Of a DNA stretch of 64,000 nucleotides, positions 34,840-43,869 are shown one piece after another. How positions within the stretch are numbered: position 1 is the first letter of the stretch; each line of letters begins with the position of its first letter. This stretch comes from Candidatus Binatia bacterium. Lineage in GTDB: Bacteria > Desulfobacterota > Binatia > Bin18. The translations under genes and the position numbers were made by a program. The notes below the pieces were generated by a model. That model did not search any database. It was not told the DNA's origin and worked only from the letters and a program-made list of their open reading frames with translations. The DNA is taken from NCBI GenBank assembly GCA_951812575.1, contig OX638322.1, positions 4,778,501 to 4,842,500 of the forward strand, given 5' to 3'.

Positions 34840-35616
34840 CTACTCAAGACCGGAGTAGTCGAACGACATAGGCTCGATATCACCCGCCTGAATGGCCTTC
34901 AGGCGAGCATCTGAGAGCGGATAGCCGAATTGTTCGTTGCGCATATGGAGTCGCTGGATCAGAATCGTGCGGATCATGTCAGCGACCGCGTCCCACTCCT
35001 CGGCAGACAGGGTCTGCTGCGCCAGCCCGACAAAGCCTAAGCGCATATGCCCGATTTCGTCGTTATAGACCTGCTCACACGCTTTGGCGATGCGGTCGTT
35101 GAGCTCGCCCGTGCCCGCCAGCCGCATCCCTGCAATAAACATGCTGCAATACCCGCCCTCGGTAAAGCGCGAAGCAAAGTGGCCCAGTTGCCCCCGCTGC
35201 TCTTTGCATTCGTAGCGCAGCCGGGCGAGCGTCTCGTCCCCCTCCCAGCCGGTGAGTTGCTGCGGGTCCAGCCTGGTGGCGCTGATATAGTCGTAGATGT
35301 CGGCAAACAAACAGTAGTGATAGAATTCGGAGCGCAGGTCGTCGATAACGTCCAGGACCGTATGGCGGTCAACCCCACGATCGATCTTGGCAAAGACGTC
35401 GTCCAGGTAGGCGACCGGTCCCTGAAAGAGGCCCTTTTTCTTATCGCCGATACCCGAGCCCCAGATCTCTTTGAAACACTGCCGTTTGAGCCACAGCAGA
35501 TCGGATTCGTTTGTGCGCTGCGGACTCTGAAAATAGGTCCAGACAATCTCCTCTTCGCCTGCCCACAAAGGAGCGGCAAGCTCAACCAGCTGTCTGAGAT
35601 TTTCGTCTATCGGCAT
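34840..35616 (-). CDS. Ferritin-like (di-iron helical) protein
   Basis: This 258-aa helical protein has DLRSEFYHYCLFADIYDY and NDEIGHMRLGF, the E-x-x-H and acidic helical motifs expected of a di-iron carboxylate site. It resembles members of the ferritin-like superfamily that lack a storage function. No membrane or signal segment is seen. It lies 34 nt after a heme-oxygenase-like gene (35651-36358) on the same strand, and both may take part in one oxygen-dependent reaction. The substrate is unknown. A purely structural role cannot be excluded. Confidence 0.65.
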   Translation of the reverse strand: MPIDENLRQLVELAAPLWAGEEEIVWTYFQSPQRTNESDLLWLKRQCFKEIWGSGIGDKKKGLFQGPVAYLDDVFAKIDRGVDRHTVLDVIDDLRSEFYHYCLFADIYDYISATRLDPQQLTGWEGDETLARLRYECKEQRGQLGHFASRFTEGGYCSMFIAGMRLAGTGELNDRIAKACEQVYNDEIGHMRLGFVGLAQQTLSAEEWDAVADMIRTILIQRLHMRNEQFGYPLSDARLKAIQAGDIEPMSFDYSGLE

Positions 35617-35650
35617 CCGAACTCTGCCTCAGCCCATGCGCTCTGCTGCG

Positions 35651-36358
35651 CTAGGCGGCATTTTTATTGGCGTCGATATGATCGCCCAACTCGCAAATAC
35701 CCTGGTAGAACAGCTTGTCCGCCGTCAGCGCCAGTTCCATGCCATCCAGGACTTCTCGACGCTCAGCCTCAGTGGTCACATGCCGGGCGATGGGCTCCCA
35801 GACCTTGCGACCGGCATGATCGTCGTCGGCCTTGGTATGGTAGGAAAAAAAGAACACCTGCTCGTCATTGAGCTGAAAGGTGGCCTGCCAGGCTTCGGGC
35901 CGATAATTATGCTCGCCGGACATGGCCGTCAGCATAAATTCATCCACCGAAGTTGCCAGCCAGCCCGCAACCCAGTGTTTTGAGCGGGCAATATTCTCCC
36001 ATACGTTCAGCGCAACATCGACCAGCGGTACGGCCCGGGTATTGTCCATTTCTTCATTGGTCAAGCCGACGTTGCGGCCCATCTCCCACAACAGGGTGGT
36101 ATGGGGCTGCGCGATCTCGTCATCAAACACCAGCTCTTCCCGCATCTGTCCAATGGTTTTGCGGACGATGGCCAAGTCGGGACACCGACTTATCCAAGAC
36201 GGACGGATGACCGCGCTGAACAGCCGGTTGCGCAGAATATGTTGCAGGATAAATGCCTGGCCCCGCCCCGGAGTCAGCGGCTCAACCAGCCAGGGCACCT
36301 CGGGGGCAATCTCAAGGGCGCGCTGGCAAATGACATCAACAATGGAAGTCTGTGACAT
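35651..36358 (-). CDS. TenA/PqqC-like (heme-oxygenase-like fold) oxidase-type protein
   Basis: This 235-aa protein resembles the TenA/THI-4/PqqC superfamily, including the heme-oxygenase-like di-iron oxidases. FFSYHTKADDDHAGRKVW gives an H-x-x-x-D-x-x-H set of likely metal ligands, with a Glu in MREELVFDDE and DEFMLTAMSGEHNY earlier. Start ATG 36358 is supported by GAGGAG 4-9 nt upstream. Such proteins oxidise amino-acid- or fatty-acid-derived substrates. The pairing with a ferritin-like gene (34 nt downstream) is notable. The substrate is unknown. Confidence 0.65.
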   Translation of the reverse strand: MSQTSIVDVICQRALEIAPEVPWLVEPLTPGRGQAFILQHILRNRLFSAVIRPSWISRCPDLAIVRKTIGQMREELVFDDEIAQPHTTLLWEMGRNVGLTNEEMDNTRAVPLVDVALNVWENIARSKHWVAGWLATSVDEFMLTAMSGEHNYRPEAWQATFQLNDEQVFFFSYHTKADDDHAGRKVWEPIARHVTTEAERREVLDGMELALTADKLFYQGICELGDHIDANKNAA

Positions 36359-36396
36359 ACTGCTCCTCACTTATCTACTCGCTTCCCAATCCGGCT

Positions 36397-37563
36397 TCAG
36401 GGCTGGCTAAGCACGGCCACGCACGACACAGCCCCAGGACCACCCACATTATGCACCAGACCCAGCTTCGGGTCGGTGACCTGACGCGGACCGGCTTCCC
36501 CTCTGAGTTGGGTCACAATCTCATACACCATGCGCACCCCACTCGCGCCGATGGGATGGCCAAACGACTTGAGCCCGCCGCTGGGGTTGACCGGGATATC
36601 GCCGTCCAGGGCGGTGCGTCCTTCTTCAATCAACTTCGCCCCCTGGCCTTTTTGAACAAAGCCCAGGTCTTCATAGTTAGAAATTTCCGTCCAGGTAAAG
36701 CAGTCGTGCACCTCGGCAACATCGATCTCCTTCAGCGGGTCGGTAATACCGGCCATGGCATAAGCCTGGGCCGAGGCGTTCTGGGTAGCCCGAAAACCGA
36801 GATAGTCAAAATTGGGGTCCATGAACGGTCGCCCACTCGTCACGGACAGCCCCACGCCTTTGACCAGGATGTGGTCGGCCCGATATTTTTTCGCCAGATC
36901 GGCCCGACACACCACGGCCGCGGCCGCGCCATCAGTCGTTGGACAGCAGTCGTACAGCCCAAACGGATAGGCCACAATCGGTGCCGTCAGGACGGCTTCC
37001 GGGGTGACTTCCTTCTGCAGGTGGGCTTTGGCGTTGAGCGCGCCGTTGCGGTGGTTCTTAACAGCCACTTTGGCCAGGGTTTCACGGGTCAGGCCAAACT
37101 CGTGCATATAGCGGGTGGCGGCCAAGGCGAACAGGCCCGGGGCGGTTGAGCCGTCGTGATAATACGGATGCACACCCTCTCGGGCGAGGCCGCGCCCAGG
37201 GCGATCCTTATATTTTTCAACCCCCAAGACAAGCGCCGTATCATACATGCCGGAGGCGACCGCAAGGACGGCGTGCCGAAACGCATCGGTCCCGGTCGCG
37301 CAGAAATTTTCTACCCGCGAAATCGGCTTGTTGTACAAACGTAGCGCATCACCAAGGGAAACCGCGGCCTTGCCGTGGCCCTGCGCCGGCGAGTAGGTGC
37401 CGAGCCAGGCGGCATCGATCTCTTCCGGGGCAATGCGGGCGTCATGAAAGGCTGCGTACGCCGCCTCGGCCGCCATGTCTTCATAGCCCTGATCGAAATT
37501 ATCGCCAAACTTGATACAGCCAACACCAATAACCGCGACTTGATCCTTGAGTGTTGTCCCCAT
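36397..37563 (-). CDS. Thiolase-family protein (SCP-x/acetyl-CoA acetyltransferase-like)
   Basis: This 388-aa thiolase-fold protein has the nucleophile Cys88 in ENFCATGTDAFRHAV, a conserved His in GHPIGASGVRMVYEI and a second Cys in GGPGAVSCVAVL. All the residues needed for acyl transfer appear present. The family includes archaeal and bacterial SCP-x-like thiolases that pair with DUF35 OB-fold partners. The adjacent gene (37684) fuses a KS-III-like domain to DUF35, so the two may cooperate in acyl condensation or cleavage. The substrate is unknown. Confidence 0.85.
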   Translation of the reverse strand: MGTTLKDQVAVIGVGCIKFGDNFDQGYEDMAAEAAYAAFHDARIAPEEIDAAWLGTYSPAQGHGKAAVSLGDALRLYNKPISRVENFCATGTDAFRHAVLAVASGMYDTALVLGVEKYKDRPGRGLAREGVHPYYHDGSTAPGLFALAATRYMHEFGLTRETLAKVAVKNHRNGALNAKAHLQKEVTPEAVLTAPIVAYPFGLYDCCPTTDGAAAAVVCRADLAKKYRADHILVKGVGLSVTSGRPFMDPNFDYLGFRATQNASAQAYAMAGITDPLKEIDVAEVHDCFTWTEISNYEDLGFVQKGQGAKLIEEGRTALDGDIPVNPSGGLKSFGHPIGASGVRMVYEIVTQLRGEAGPRQVTDPKLGLVHNVGGPGAVSCVAVLSQP

Positions 37564-37583
37564 CTGCGTATTCTCCCTTCCGG

Positions 37584-37638
37584 AAAGAGTAAACGTGCCC
37601 AGCTTTGTATGCTTGTTTGGAGGACACGTTGACTCTTT
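37584..37638. repeat. Long imperfect intergenic inverted repeat, copy 1
   Basis: The arms 37584-37600 and 37622-37638 match at 15 of 17 positions, separated by a 21-nt loop. The inner part (AACGTG-CCC/GGACACGTT) and parts of the loop are shared with the copy at 63690-63742, while the outer arms (AAAGAGT here) differ yet still pair. It sits in the 120-nt gap between the KS-III/DUF35 fusion gene and the thiolase gene. Confidence 0.65.
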
Positions 37639-37683
37639 GTCGCCTCATGCTAGCCGAGCGCGTCGCCTTTCGCCAGACCGAGA

Positions 37684-39084
37684 TTAGCGTGCCGGCCGAC
37701 ATTTCCAGTAGTAGTTATGCATCGTGGGTCCTTCCTTCCTGCGCCTGAGGGTCAAGACAACCGGGTCCTCCACCCGGACGTCTTCCGGGTCCACATCGGT
37801 CATCTGGAGATAGAGACGACCGCCCTGATCGACATCGACCACACTCATAATGGTCGGGGAGTCAGGAGCCACATAGAGATGATCGCGGGTAAAGGTAAAA
37901 ATCCGGCCCGTATGTTCGAGCGGGACCTCGTGGAGGGAGTCGCGGTTCTTACACCCACCGCAGACCTGGGTGAGAGGGTATTGGCGCGTCCCACAGCGCA
38001 GACACAGCGTGCCGTGCAGACGAATATTTTGACTCTCCTCTTTTTCCAGGAGGACGTTGGACAGCTCGGCCGCCTCCTGATGGTGCTTATAGTACGAGCG
38101 CATTTTTTGAAAAATCTGGTAGGAGGAATACAGCCGCTTCTCGCTGAGATGGTCCGAGAGCGAGGACGGCAGCGGACGTTTCCGAATCTCTTCAGTCACG
38201 CGCAGCAGGACGCCGTCCGCACCGTCGCCATAGTTGAGCAGCAGCAGCAGGTCGCCCGGATTTGCCGCTTCCAAGGCGGCTGCCAGCAAGAGAAAAGGAG
38301 CGGCGCTGCCGGGGGCGCCAATCTCCGCAAAGCACGGATCGAGAATCTGCGCCTCTTGAAAGCCGAGTTTCTTAGCAGTCGCGCCATGGGCTCGACCATT
38401 CGGAGAAGGAAGGATGACCTTCGCCACCTGTTGGGCTTGCACACCATGCTTTTCAAGCAGAGATTTTCCGACCGCGATGAGGCTTTTTTGGTAGCCCCGC
38501 TCAGTTGAAAATCGGGACGCCTGCGTCTGGATAAAGGCATCTCCGTCGCGCCGCCACTCATCCCAGAAGTCGCCGGAGTGAGTCGCCAGACCCATAATTT
38601 CAGCCAGCACGTTCTCCCGCCCCAGGGTAACCGCACTGCCGGCATCGCCGAACCATTCTTCTTCGGTTTCGCCCGGCTGGCCGTCGCGCACCTCGCCGGT
38701 TGCGACCAAGAGCGTGGACAAGCGGCGACTGTTGAGCGCGTCTACCCCCGCGCGTAAGGCGGCGGTGGCTGAGCGTAAGCTGCCACCAAAGTCCGAGGTT
38801 TCGCACGCCGCCGGCAGGTCGCAGGCCGCAGCCAGAAAACTGGCGGTCGAACGCTGCCAAAACGGGGCGGAGGTTGAAGCAAAGAAGAGGGCATCGACTT
38901 TTTTGTTCCCAACGTATTCCAGGCAGCGCTGGGCCGCCTCAAAGCCGAGGGTCAGCGCGTCTTCGTCAAAATAGATGGCGGCCCGCTCCCCCTTCCCGGC
39001 GCGTTGGTTCCAGGCCTGACCGAAGTGCGCGCGCTCCAAGCGACAGAAGGGTATATGATAGCCGCAGCTGGTAATGCCGATCAT
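37684..39084 (-). CDS. HMG-CoA-synthase/KS-III-like protein fused to a DUF35 zinc-ribbon OB domain
   Basis: This 466-aa protein has an N-terminal ketoacyl-synthase-III/HMG-CoA-synthase-like domain (MIGITSCGYHIPFCRLERAHF, DALFFASTSAPFWQRSTASFLAAACDL, then AACDLPAACETSDFGGSL) and a C-terminal DUF35 module with a four-Cys zinc ribbon (CLRCGTRQYPLTQVCGGC). In many archaea these are separate proteins of an acyltransferase complex, here fused. A single reading frame covers both without a break. It overlaps the downstream CitE-like gene by 4 nt. It may condense acyl-CoA with the thiolase. Its product is unknown. Confidence 0.8.
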   Translation of the reverse strand: MIGITSCGYHIPFCRLERAHFGQAWNQRAGKGERAAIYFDEDALTLGFEAAQRCLEYVGNKKVDALFFASTSAPFWQRSTASFLAAACDLPAACETSDFGGSLRSATAALRAGVDALNSRRLSTLLVATGEVRDGQPGETEEEWFGDAGSAVTLGRENVLAEIMGLATHSGDFWDEWRRDGDAFIQTQASRFSTERGYQKSLIAVGKSLLEKHGVQAQQVAKVILPSPNGRAHGATAKKLGFQEAQILDPCFAEIGAPGSAAPFLLLAAALEAANPGDLLLLLNYGDGADGVLLRVTEEIRKRPLPSSLSDHLSEKRLYSSYQIFQKMRSYYKHHQEAAELSNVLLEKEESQNIRLHGTLCLRCGTRQYPLTQVCGGCKNRDSLHEVPLEHTGRIFTFTRDHLYVAPDSPTIMSVVDVDQGGRLYLQMTDVDPEDVRVEDPVVLTLRRRKEGPTMHNYYWKCRPAR

Positions 39085-39983
39085 CGTTCGGCCTCTGCCA
39101 GCCCGGCCTGCCTGGCCCGTTCAAGGATAGTCTGCGCCCGCGTGAGATGCGGCACATCAACCATCTGTCCCTTGAAGCTAAATGCCATTTTTCCAGCCTT
39201 TTGGTTTTCTTCAAAAGCCGCCAATAACTCCCGGCTTTCCGCGACCTCTTCCGCCGAAGGCGTAAACACTTCGTTGACGACTCCCACCTGATTGGGGTGG
39301 ATGGTGATTTTTCCGGTAAAGCCCATCCACGCCCCTTCGACGCATTCCTGGCGTAACCCGGCGCTATCTCGGATATCGACGAAGACCGTATCCAGCGGCT
39401 GAACGCCCGCGGCTGTTGCCGCCAGTAAGGTCATAATCCGCGCATAGCGGAACACTTCGAGAAAGCTGCCGTCTTCAGCCCGGTTCCGTCGGGCGCCAAT
39501 CGCGGCCGACAAGTCCTCAGCCCCCCACGACAGCGCATCGACCCGCGGGCAGGAGCCAAAATCCTTGATATTCAGTAAACCCTCGGGCGTCTCGGTGGCT
39601 AATACCACCAGCTTGACCTCGCCCTGCGGATAGCCGTGCTCTTTTTCCATGCGGCTGATAATCGTATGAATTTTGAGCACGTCATCCCGCGTTCTCACCT
39701 TGGGGACGAGGTAGGAATCGGGTCGTCCGCGCATCGTCACTTCGAGATCGGTAACCCCCCAGGGGGTATCCAGCGGGTTCATGCGGACCATGCGTTCCTG
39801 ACGACCAAAGTCCACATGCCGGAGCCAGTCTGTCACGGTCTCCCGAGCGGCGTCCTTATTGTCCGGTGTGACCGCGTCTTCGAGGTCCAGCACAAGCGAG
39901 TCCGCTTCCAGCGCCAACGATTTACTGAGCATTTTTTCATTGGCCCCAGGTACGAAATGGACGGCACGGCGTAAGCGGGTCAT
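39081..39983 (-). CDS. HpcH/HpaI aldolase / citrate lyase beta-like (CitE) protein
   Basis: This 300-aa protein belongs to the CitE-like superfamily of CoA-ester lyases. RRAVHFVPGANEKMLSKSLALEADSLVLDLEDAVTPDNKDAAR contains the Mg2+ and substrate-binding Asp/Glu residues, and GFTGKITIHPNQVGVVNEVFTPS the C-terminal motif. It should cleave a malyl-CoA- or 3-hydroxyacyl-CoA-type ester. It overlaps the upstream KS-III/DUF35 gene by 4 nt and is followed by a MaoC dehydratase, suggesting a CoA-ester catabolic operon. Confidence 0.88.
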   Translation of the reverse strand: MTRLRRAVHFVPGANEKMLSKSLALEADSLVLDLEDAVTPDNKDAARETVTDWLRHVDFGRQERMVRMNPLDTPWGVTDLEVTMRGRPDSYLVPKVRTRDDVLKIHTIISRMEKEHGYPQGEVKLVVLATETPEGLLNIKDFGSCPRVDALSWGAEDLSAAIGARRNRAEDGSFLEVFRYARIMTLLAATAAGVQPLDTVFVDIRDSAGLRQECVEGAWMGFTGKITIHPNQVGVVNEVFTPSAEEVAESRELLAAFEENQKAGKMAFSFKGQMVDVPHLTRAQTILERARQAGLAEAER

Positions 39984-39999
39984 ACTCTCCCCTCTCTCG

Positions 40000-40461
40000 C
40001 TATGAGATCTGGGCTTCTTTCTTGCGCATCATGGCACCCCGGCGGCAGCTCATCACAATTTCGCCCCGCTGGTTTTTGGCCCGGTGCTCGAAGGTCACGA
40101 TCCCCCATTGGGGGCGGGAGCGTGATTCTCGTTTTTCGACGACTTCGGACTCGGCATATAAGGTATCGCCAATGAAAACAGGCTTAGGAAAAACCACCTT
40201 TTCAAAGCCGAGGTTACCGACCGTCGTCCCCAGGGTGGTATCACCGACCGACAGGCCCACCGCAAGCCCCAAGGTGTAGATACTGTTCACCAGGCGTTGG
40301 CCAAACTCGGCTTTCTTGGAGAACTCCTCGTCCAGATGGAGCGGCTGAGGGTTGTGGGTCATAGTCGAGAACAACAGGTTATCGGTCTCGGTAATTGTTC
40401 GTCCGGGTTGATGCTGAAAGACGTCCCCAACATTCAGTTCTTCAAAATGCTTTCCGGCCAT
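40000..40461 (-). CDS. MaoC-type dehydratase
   Basis: This 153-aa hot-dog protein has its start at ATG 40461, preceded by AAGGAGGACTGC; a longer frame adds an unlikely MSGLYCKEDC prefix. MAGKHFEELNVGDVFQHQPGRTITETDNLLFSTMTHNPQPLHLDEEF holds the MaoC (R)-enoyl-CoA hydratase signature, including the catalytic Asp and His of the family. It should hydrate or dehydrate an enoyl-CoA and probably acts with the downstream CitE-like gene, 16 nt away. In the mesaconyl-CoA pathway such an enzyme would pair with a CitE-like lyase. Confidence 0.88.
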   Translation of the reverse strand: MAGKHFEELNVGDVFQHQPGRTITETDNLLFSTMTHNPQPLHLDEEFSKKAEFGQRLVNSIYTLGLAVGLSVGDTTLGTTVGNLGFEKVVFPKPVFIGDTLYAESEVVEKRESRSRPQWGIVTFEHRAKNQRGEIVMSCRRGAMMRKKEAQIS

Positions 40462-40642
40462 GCAGTCCTCCTTACAATACAGCCCACTCACACACGGGCA
40501 GACGTGGCTGTCTGCTTACCACGTCCGCCGAGGTCGTGCCAGCGAACGGAGCACGGGATTGAGCAGTACTGTCAGTGGACTTCGTTGGGGGGAGGTTTTC
40601 CTCATCCGGTATACGAATGACACCAAACTTGGGCAGACTATC

Positions 40643-41803
40643 TTATCTCGCTCGGTCGGCCTGATACCACACCCGCCCATCTTTGACCGTCAATTGGGCA
40701 ACGATTTTTTTCTCGCCGACCATATGGTTCTGGTCGGTATCGACGAAATCGAATTCCCCTTGTTCAAGGCTGAGCACGGCGATATCGGCAGTCGCACCGG
40801 GCCTGAGCGTTCCGAGTTGCTCCGCCTCTCCAATCACGCGAGCGGGATTGGTGGTGACGCAGCGGATCACGTCTTCCAGGCTCATGCCCAGGTTGAGGAG
40901 TTTGGACATGGTCGTCGGCAGATCGAAGACCGGTCCCTTGGTCGCGCTGGGGAGGGTCAGATCGGTCGCGATCGTGTCAGGCAAAAATCCGGCGTCCAGG
41001 GCCTGCCGGACAAACGGAAACGGGAAGTGCATACGCCCGTGCGCGCAGTCAAAAACAATGCCCTCTTTCTGGGCCGCCCAGACTTCTTTGAGAATGGCTT
41101 TCTTTTCCGGTCCCATGATGCCGTATTCAAACCCGTGGAAGCAGTGGGTCACCACATCGCCCGGCTTGAGGAATTCCAGAATCTGGGGGACCGGCAGCAG
41201 CGCGTCGGTGATATGCACCATCAAGGGCACGGCGGCCATATCGGCCGCCTGACGGGCGAGACGCAGCGGTTCGGTCCCGGCAGCGTCCGGCACGACCTTA
41301 TTGCTGAAACGCAGCTTGACGCCAATGGCGAGGTCACGGTTGTCCGTAATCGTGCGTGCACAGCCCTCAGGGTCGGCATAATCCATATGCATCAGCTCTC
41401 CGACCCGCAGGTGAATCAGACCCAGGGCGGACAGATGAATGAAACAGCGCAGCCGCACTTCGCTCGCATTGGCCACATACTGCCGCAGTCCGGGGAAGGT
41501 GGCTGAACCGGCGCTGCCGGCATCAATCAGCGTGGTCACCCCACTCGCGGCACAGCGCCGGTCGGTTTCGGTGCCCATATCGTGGGCGTTCACAAAGGTG
41601 TGCGCATGAATATCGATCAACCCGGGGCAGACAATTCTGCCGGACACGTCGCGGACGCGAGCGGCTTGCGTCGCGGGGATGTCGGCGGCGACAGCCGCTA
41701 TTTTGCCGTTCAGAATCGCCACGTCCGCGGGTTGGAGGGTTTGGTACGGCGGCCAGCCGGGGTCAATGACCTGGCCGCCCTTGATGAGCAGATCGTATTG
41801 CAT
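40643..41803 (-). CDS. Amidohydrolase / deacetylase metallohydrolase (dihydroorotase-like)
   Basis: This 386-aa TIM-barrel hydrolase has the metal motif H-x-H in VCPGLIDIHAHTF, with later conserved residues in VPLMVHITDALLPVPQIL, GDVVTHCFHGFEYGIM and ATDLTLPSATKG, which match the dihydroorotase/hydantoinase/deacetylase family. The N-terminal beta-sandwich segment DLLIKGGQVIDPGW also matches. It should hydrolyse an amide or cyclic amide. It lies 88 nt downstream of the QHNDH beta gene of the second cassette, but its link to amine metabolism is unproven. No signal peptide is seen. Confidence 0.85.
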   Translation of the reverse strand: MQYDLLIKGGQVIDPGWPPYQTLQPADVAILNGKIAAVAADIPATQAARVRDVSGRIVCPGLIDIHAHTFVNAHDMGTETDRRCAASGVTTLIDAGSAGSATFPGLRQYVANASEVRLRCFIHLSALGLIHLRVGELMHMDYADPEGCARTITDNRDLAIGVKLRFSNKVVPDAAGTEPLRLARQAADMAAVPLMVHITDALLPVPQILEFLKPGDVVTHCFHGFEYGIMGPEKKAILKEVWAAQKEGIVFDCAHGRMHFPFPFVRQALDAGFLPDTIATDLTLPSATKGPVFDLPTTMSKLLNLGMSLEDVIRCVTTNPARVIGEAEQLGTLRPGATADIAVLSLEQGEFDFVDTDQNHMVGEKKIVAQLTVKDGRVWYQADRAR

Positions 41804-41891
41804 CGGCAGCCCCGCTTTCCGTCCGGTGGTGTTGAATCAGGCTCCGCCCGCCGACCTGTATCCGGGGCCAGCGCGGTTCGGCACGCCTCTG

Positions 41892-42995
41892 CTAAAACCC
41901 GTTCTCGCGGTTGACGAATCGGATGCCCGCCCCGGCTTGCGAGTGTCCAAGATCAATCTTCTTGAGAAGCTTGAGCGTGTCGGCGTCAAACACGGACAAG
42001 GCACTCCAGTTTCCGCCGCAGTAGACTTTGGTCCCGTCGGGATGGATGAAAGAGCCAAAGACGCTGTTGGTGTCGAACTGCGTCACTTCTTCCATCTGGC
42101 GCGTCGGGATGTCCATCTTCCACAGCTTGTCCCAGCCGAGATACGCCTTCTGGGTTTTGGCCGATACCGCGCCGTGGGCGGTCCACCACTCAGCCTCGTA
42201 GGGCTGAAGCTCAACCACTTGCAGGTCGGGATTGTCCTGTTTGAGGTCAAGGGTGGCGACCCCAACGGTGGCATGCTGGGTAATCGTGTCCGTCATATAT
42301 ACGGCAAACGAGGCCAGGTAGTCGTTTTCCTGATAGGGATTCCATAAGGGCAGTCCCTCCAGCTTCCCAGCGCCGGTTACGTTCCAGTCCGCCATGGGAA
42401 TAACGTCCTCAACCTGACCCGTCTCCGGATTCAGCACCGAGATATCCTTGCCCACGCTAAAGGCGTACAGCTTTTTCCCGTCTTGAGATGAGGCCAGCGC
42501 CATCACCTGGCGGGGCGCGGGAAAGACGTTGGCGACCGTATTGGTGTCCAGATCGATGACGCGGATACGAGTTTCCAGTATCTCGTATTTGCCCAGGTCT
42601 TTCTTCAGCGGCATTTCATGAATGTAGAGGCGGTTGCCCTGGGGGTTGACATCAATGGCCATGGTCCTGACCAGCTCATTGTCATTGGAGAGGTTGAAGC
42701 GCAGGACCTCCTTGCCCTCGTCCAGGTCAACCAGGGCCACGCTTTGACTGAGGTTGGTGACCGCATAGGCGAATTGGGGCCGGGCCGGATTGGGCGCCAC
42801 CGTAAAGATGGGCCCGCTGCCCTCAAGCGGGATGGTCTTTACGACCGTATCGGTTTCCGCATCAATCACATATACGGAGTTCGGATGGGCTCCAGTCAGG
42901 ATATACCACTTGGCCCACACCAGGCCGGGGAGACTGCAAACGAGGATCAGCGCGCTCAGCGTTGACACTATCCATGCCAGACTCTTGCCCTTCAT
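41892..42995 (-). CDS. qhpB: Quinohemoprotein amine dehydrogenase beta subunit, second copy
   Basis: This 367-aa exported protein has a signal peptide (LAWIVSTLSALILVCSLPGLVWA) and a seven-bladed YVTN-type propeller. KWYILTGAHPNSVYVIDAETDTVVKTIPLEGSGP opens it, and matching blades at LALASSQDGKKLYAFSVGKDISVLNPETG follow. It matches the beta subunit of QHNDH, which binds the gamma chain holding the CTQ cofactor. AAGGAGG stands just upstream of the ATG. It overlaps the upstream 274-aa gene by 4 nt. It is a paralogue of 46728-47819, close in length and domain layout. The whole cassette suggests a second enzyme. Confidence 0.88.
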   Translation of the reverse strand: MKGKSLAWIVSTLSALILVCSLPGLVWAKWYILTGAHPNSVYVIDAETDTVVKTIPLEGSGPIFTVAPNPARPQFAYAVTNLSQSVALVDLDEGKEVLRFNLSNDNELVRTMAIDVNPQGNRLYIHEMPLKKDLGKYEILETRIRVIDLDTNTVANVFPAPRQVMALASSQDGKKLYAFSVGKDISVLNPETGQVEDVIPMADWNVTGAGKLEGLPLWNPYQENDYLASFAVYMTDTITQHATVGVATLDLKQDNPDLQVVELQPYEAEWWTAHGAVSAKTQKAYLGWDKLWKMDIPTRQMEEVTQFDTNSVFGSFIHPDGTKVYCGGNWSALSVFDADTLKLLKKIDLGHSQAGAGIRFVNRENGF

Positions 42996-43816
42996 AAACG
43001 CCTCCTTGTTGGAAACATGATCTCAACCAGCGCCTTATGGGCATAGCCATTCGGCACCAGAAACGCCTCAGCCCTAATCGGCCGCTGCTCTACCTGCACC
43101 ACTTCCTTAACCACCTGGGTGACCAAGTTCACCGTCCTGACCGGGTAGCCTCGATTGATCAGTTCGGTCAACTCGGCGAGCACGGCTCCTGGCGGTGTCG
43201 TTCGAGAGGCCCGTAGCTTGCCGATAAACGCATTCAGCTTGGACATATCAACGTCCGTCCCCAAGTCTATCTTTTCAGCCAGCCAGGTTTCTTCATACGC
43301 GATACCATTCCGCTGGATACGATACTTGTGGACCGTATATCCGGCGACCGATTCTGCCTCCGACAGCGGGGTGACGATAATCGTCAGCTTAGGACTCAGA
43401 CTATCAAATGGACCGGCACGTCTTGCCGCGAGTCGTTGCGGACTGCGCGGGAGCTGATTCATCAATCGTTCCGCCCGTGCCCGCCGTTCCTGGGTGCGCG
43501 CGGCCATCAGCGTGGCGTAGGCCTCGATCGGTCCTTGCCAATATGCCTGCCCCAGATGGCTGATAACCGAGAGTTGCTGCGTGTTGAGGTCGATAATCTG
43601 CGTCCAGGCGCGGGTCTCGTAGGTCAGCCGATTCTCGGCAACCCGCGTCACAACCTGAGGAGTTGGCCAGGCGGACGGGGAAGAGTTTGGCGGGATGGTC
43701 GTTGAGGCAATATACCAGCCCGCCGCAACGCGCGCGGGGAAGCCGTGCAGGAGTAGCAACAGTCCGGCAAAGCAAACGCCTCGGGTCCATAGACGCTGTC
43801 TTTGCTCAGGGTTCAT
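42992..43816 (-). CDS. Exported protein of unknown function inserted in the second QHNDH cassette
   Basis: This 274-aa protein has an N-terminal signal (GVCFAGLLLLLHGFPARVAA). It then contains WYIASTTIPPNSSPSAWPTPQVVTRVAENRLTYETRAWTQIIDLNTQQLSVIS, an RRARAERLMNQLPRSPQRLAARRAG-rich basic stretch, and a beta-rich C-terminal half. Weak similarity to DUF4412-like exported proteins is possible, but I do not assign a family. It starts 53 nt after the second gamma gene and overlaps the beta gene, so it is inside the operon. Canonical qhp operons do not carry it between gamma and beta. It may be a new maturation or docking factor. Confidence 0.55.
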   Translation of the reverse strand: MNPEQRQRLWTRGVCFAGLLLLLHGFPARVAAGWYIASTTIPPNSSPSAWPTPQVVTRVAENRLTYETRAWTQIIDLNTQQLSVISHLGQAYWQGPIEAYATLMAARTQERRARAERLMNQLPRSPQRLAARRAGPFDSLSPKLTIIVTPLSEAESVAGYTVHKYRIQRNGIAYEETWLAEKIDLGTDVDMSKLNAFIGKLRASRTTPPGAVLAELTELINRGYPVRTVNLVTQVVKEVVQVEQRPIRAEAFLVPNGYAHKALVEIMFPTRRRL

Positions 43817-43869
43817 ATTGGAAACCCCTCGTTGTTCACCACACGGATTGTGAGGCCGGTCCTATGTGG

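Noticed and set aside
40460..41506. 348-codon open frame on the plus strand
   Set aside because: It is antisense to the amidohydrolase gene, which has the correct metal motifs and length.
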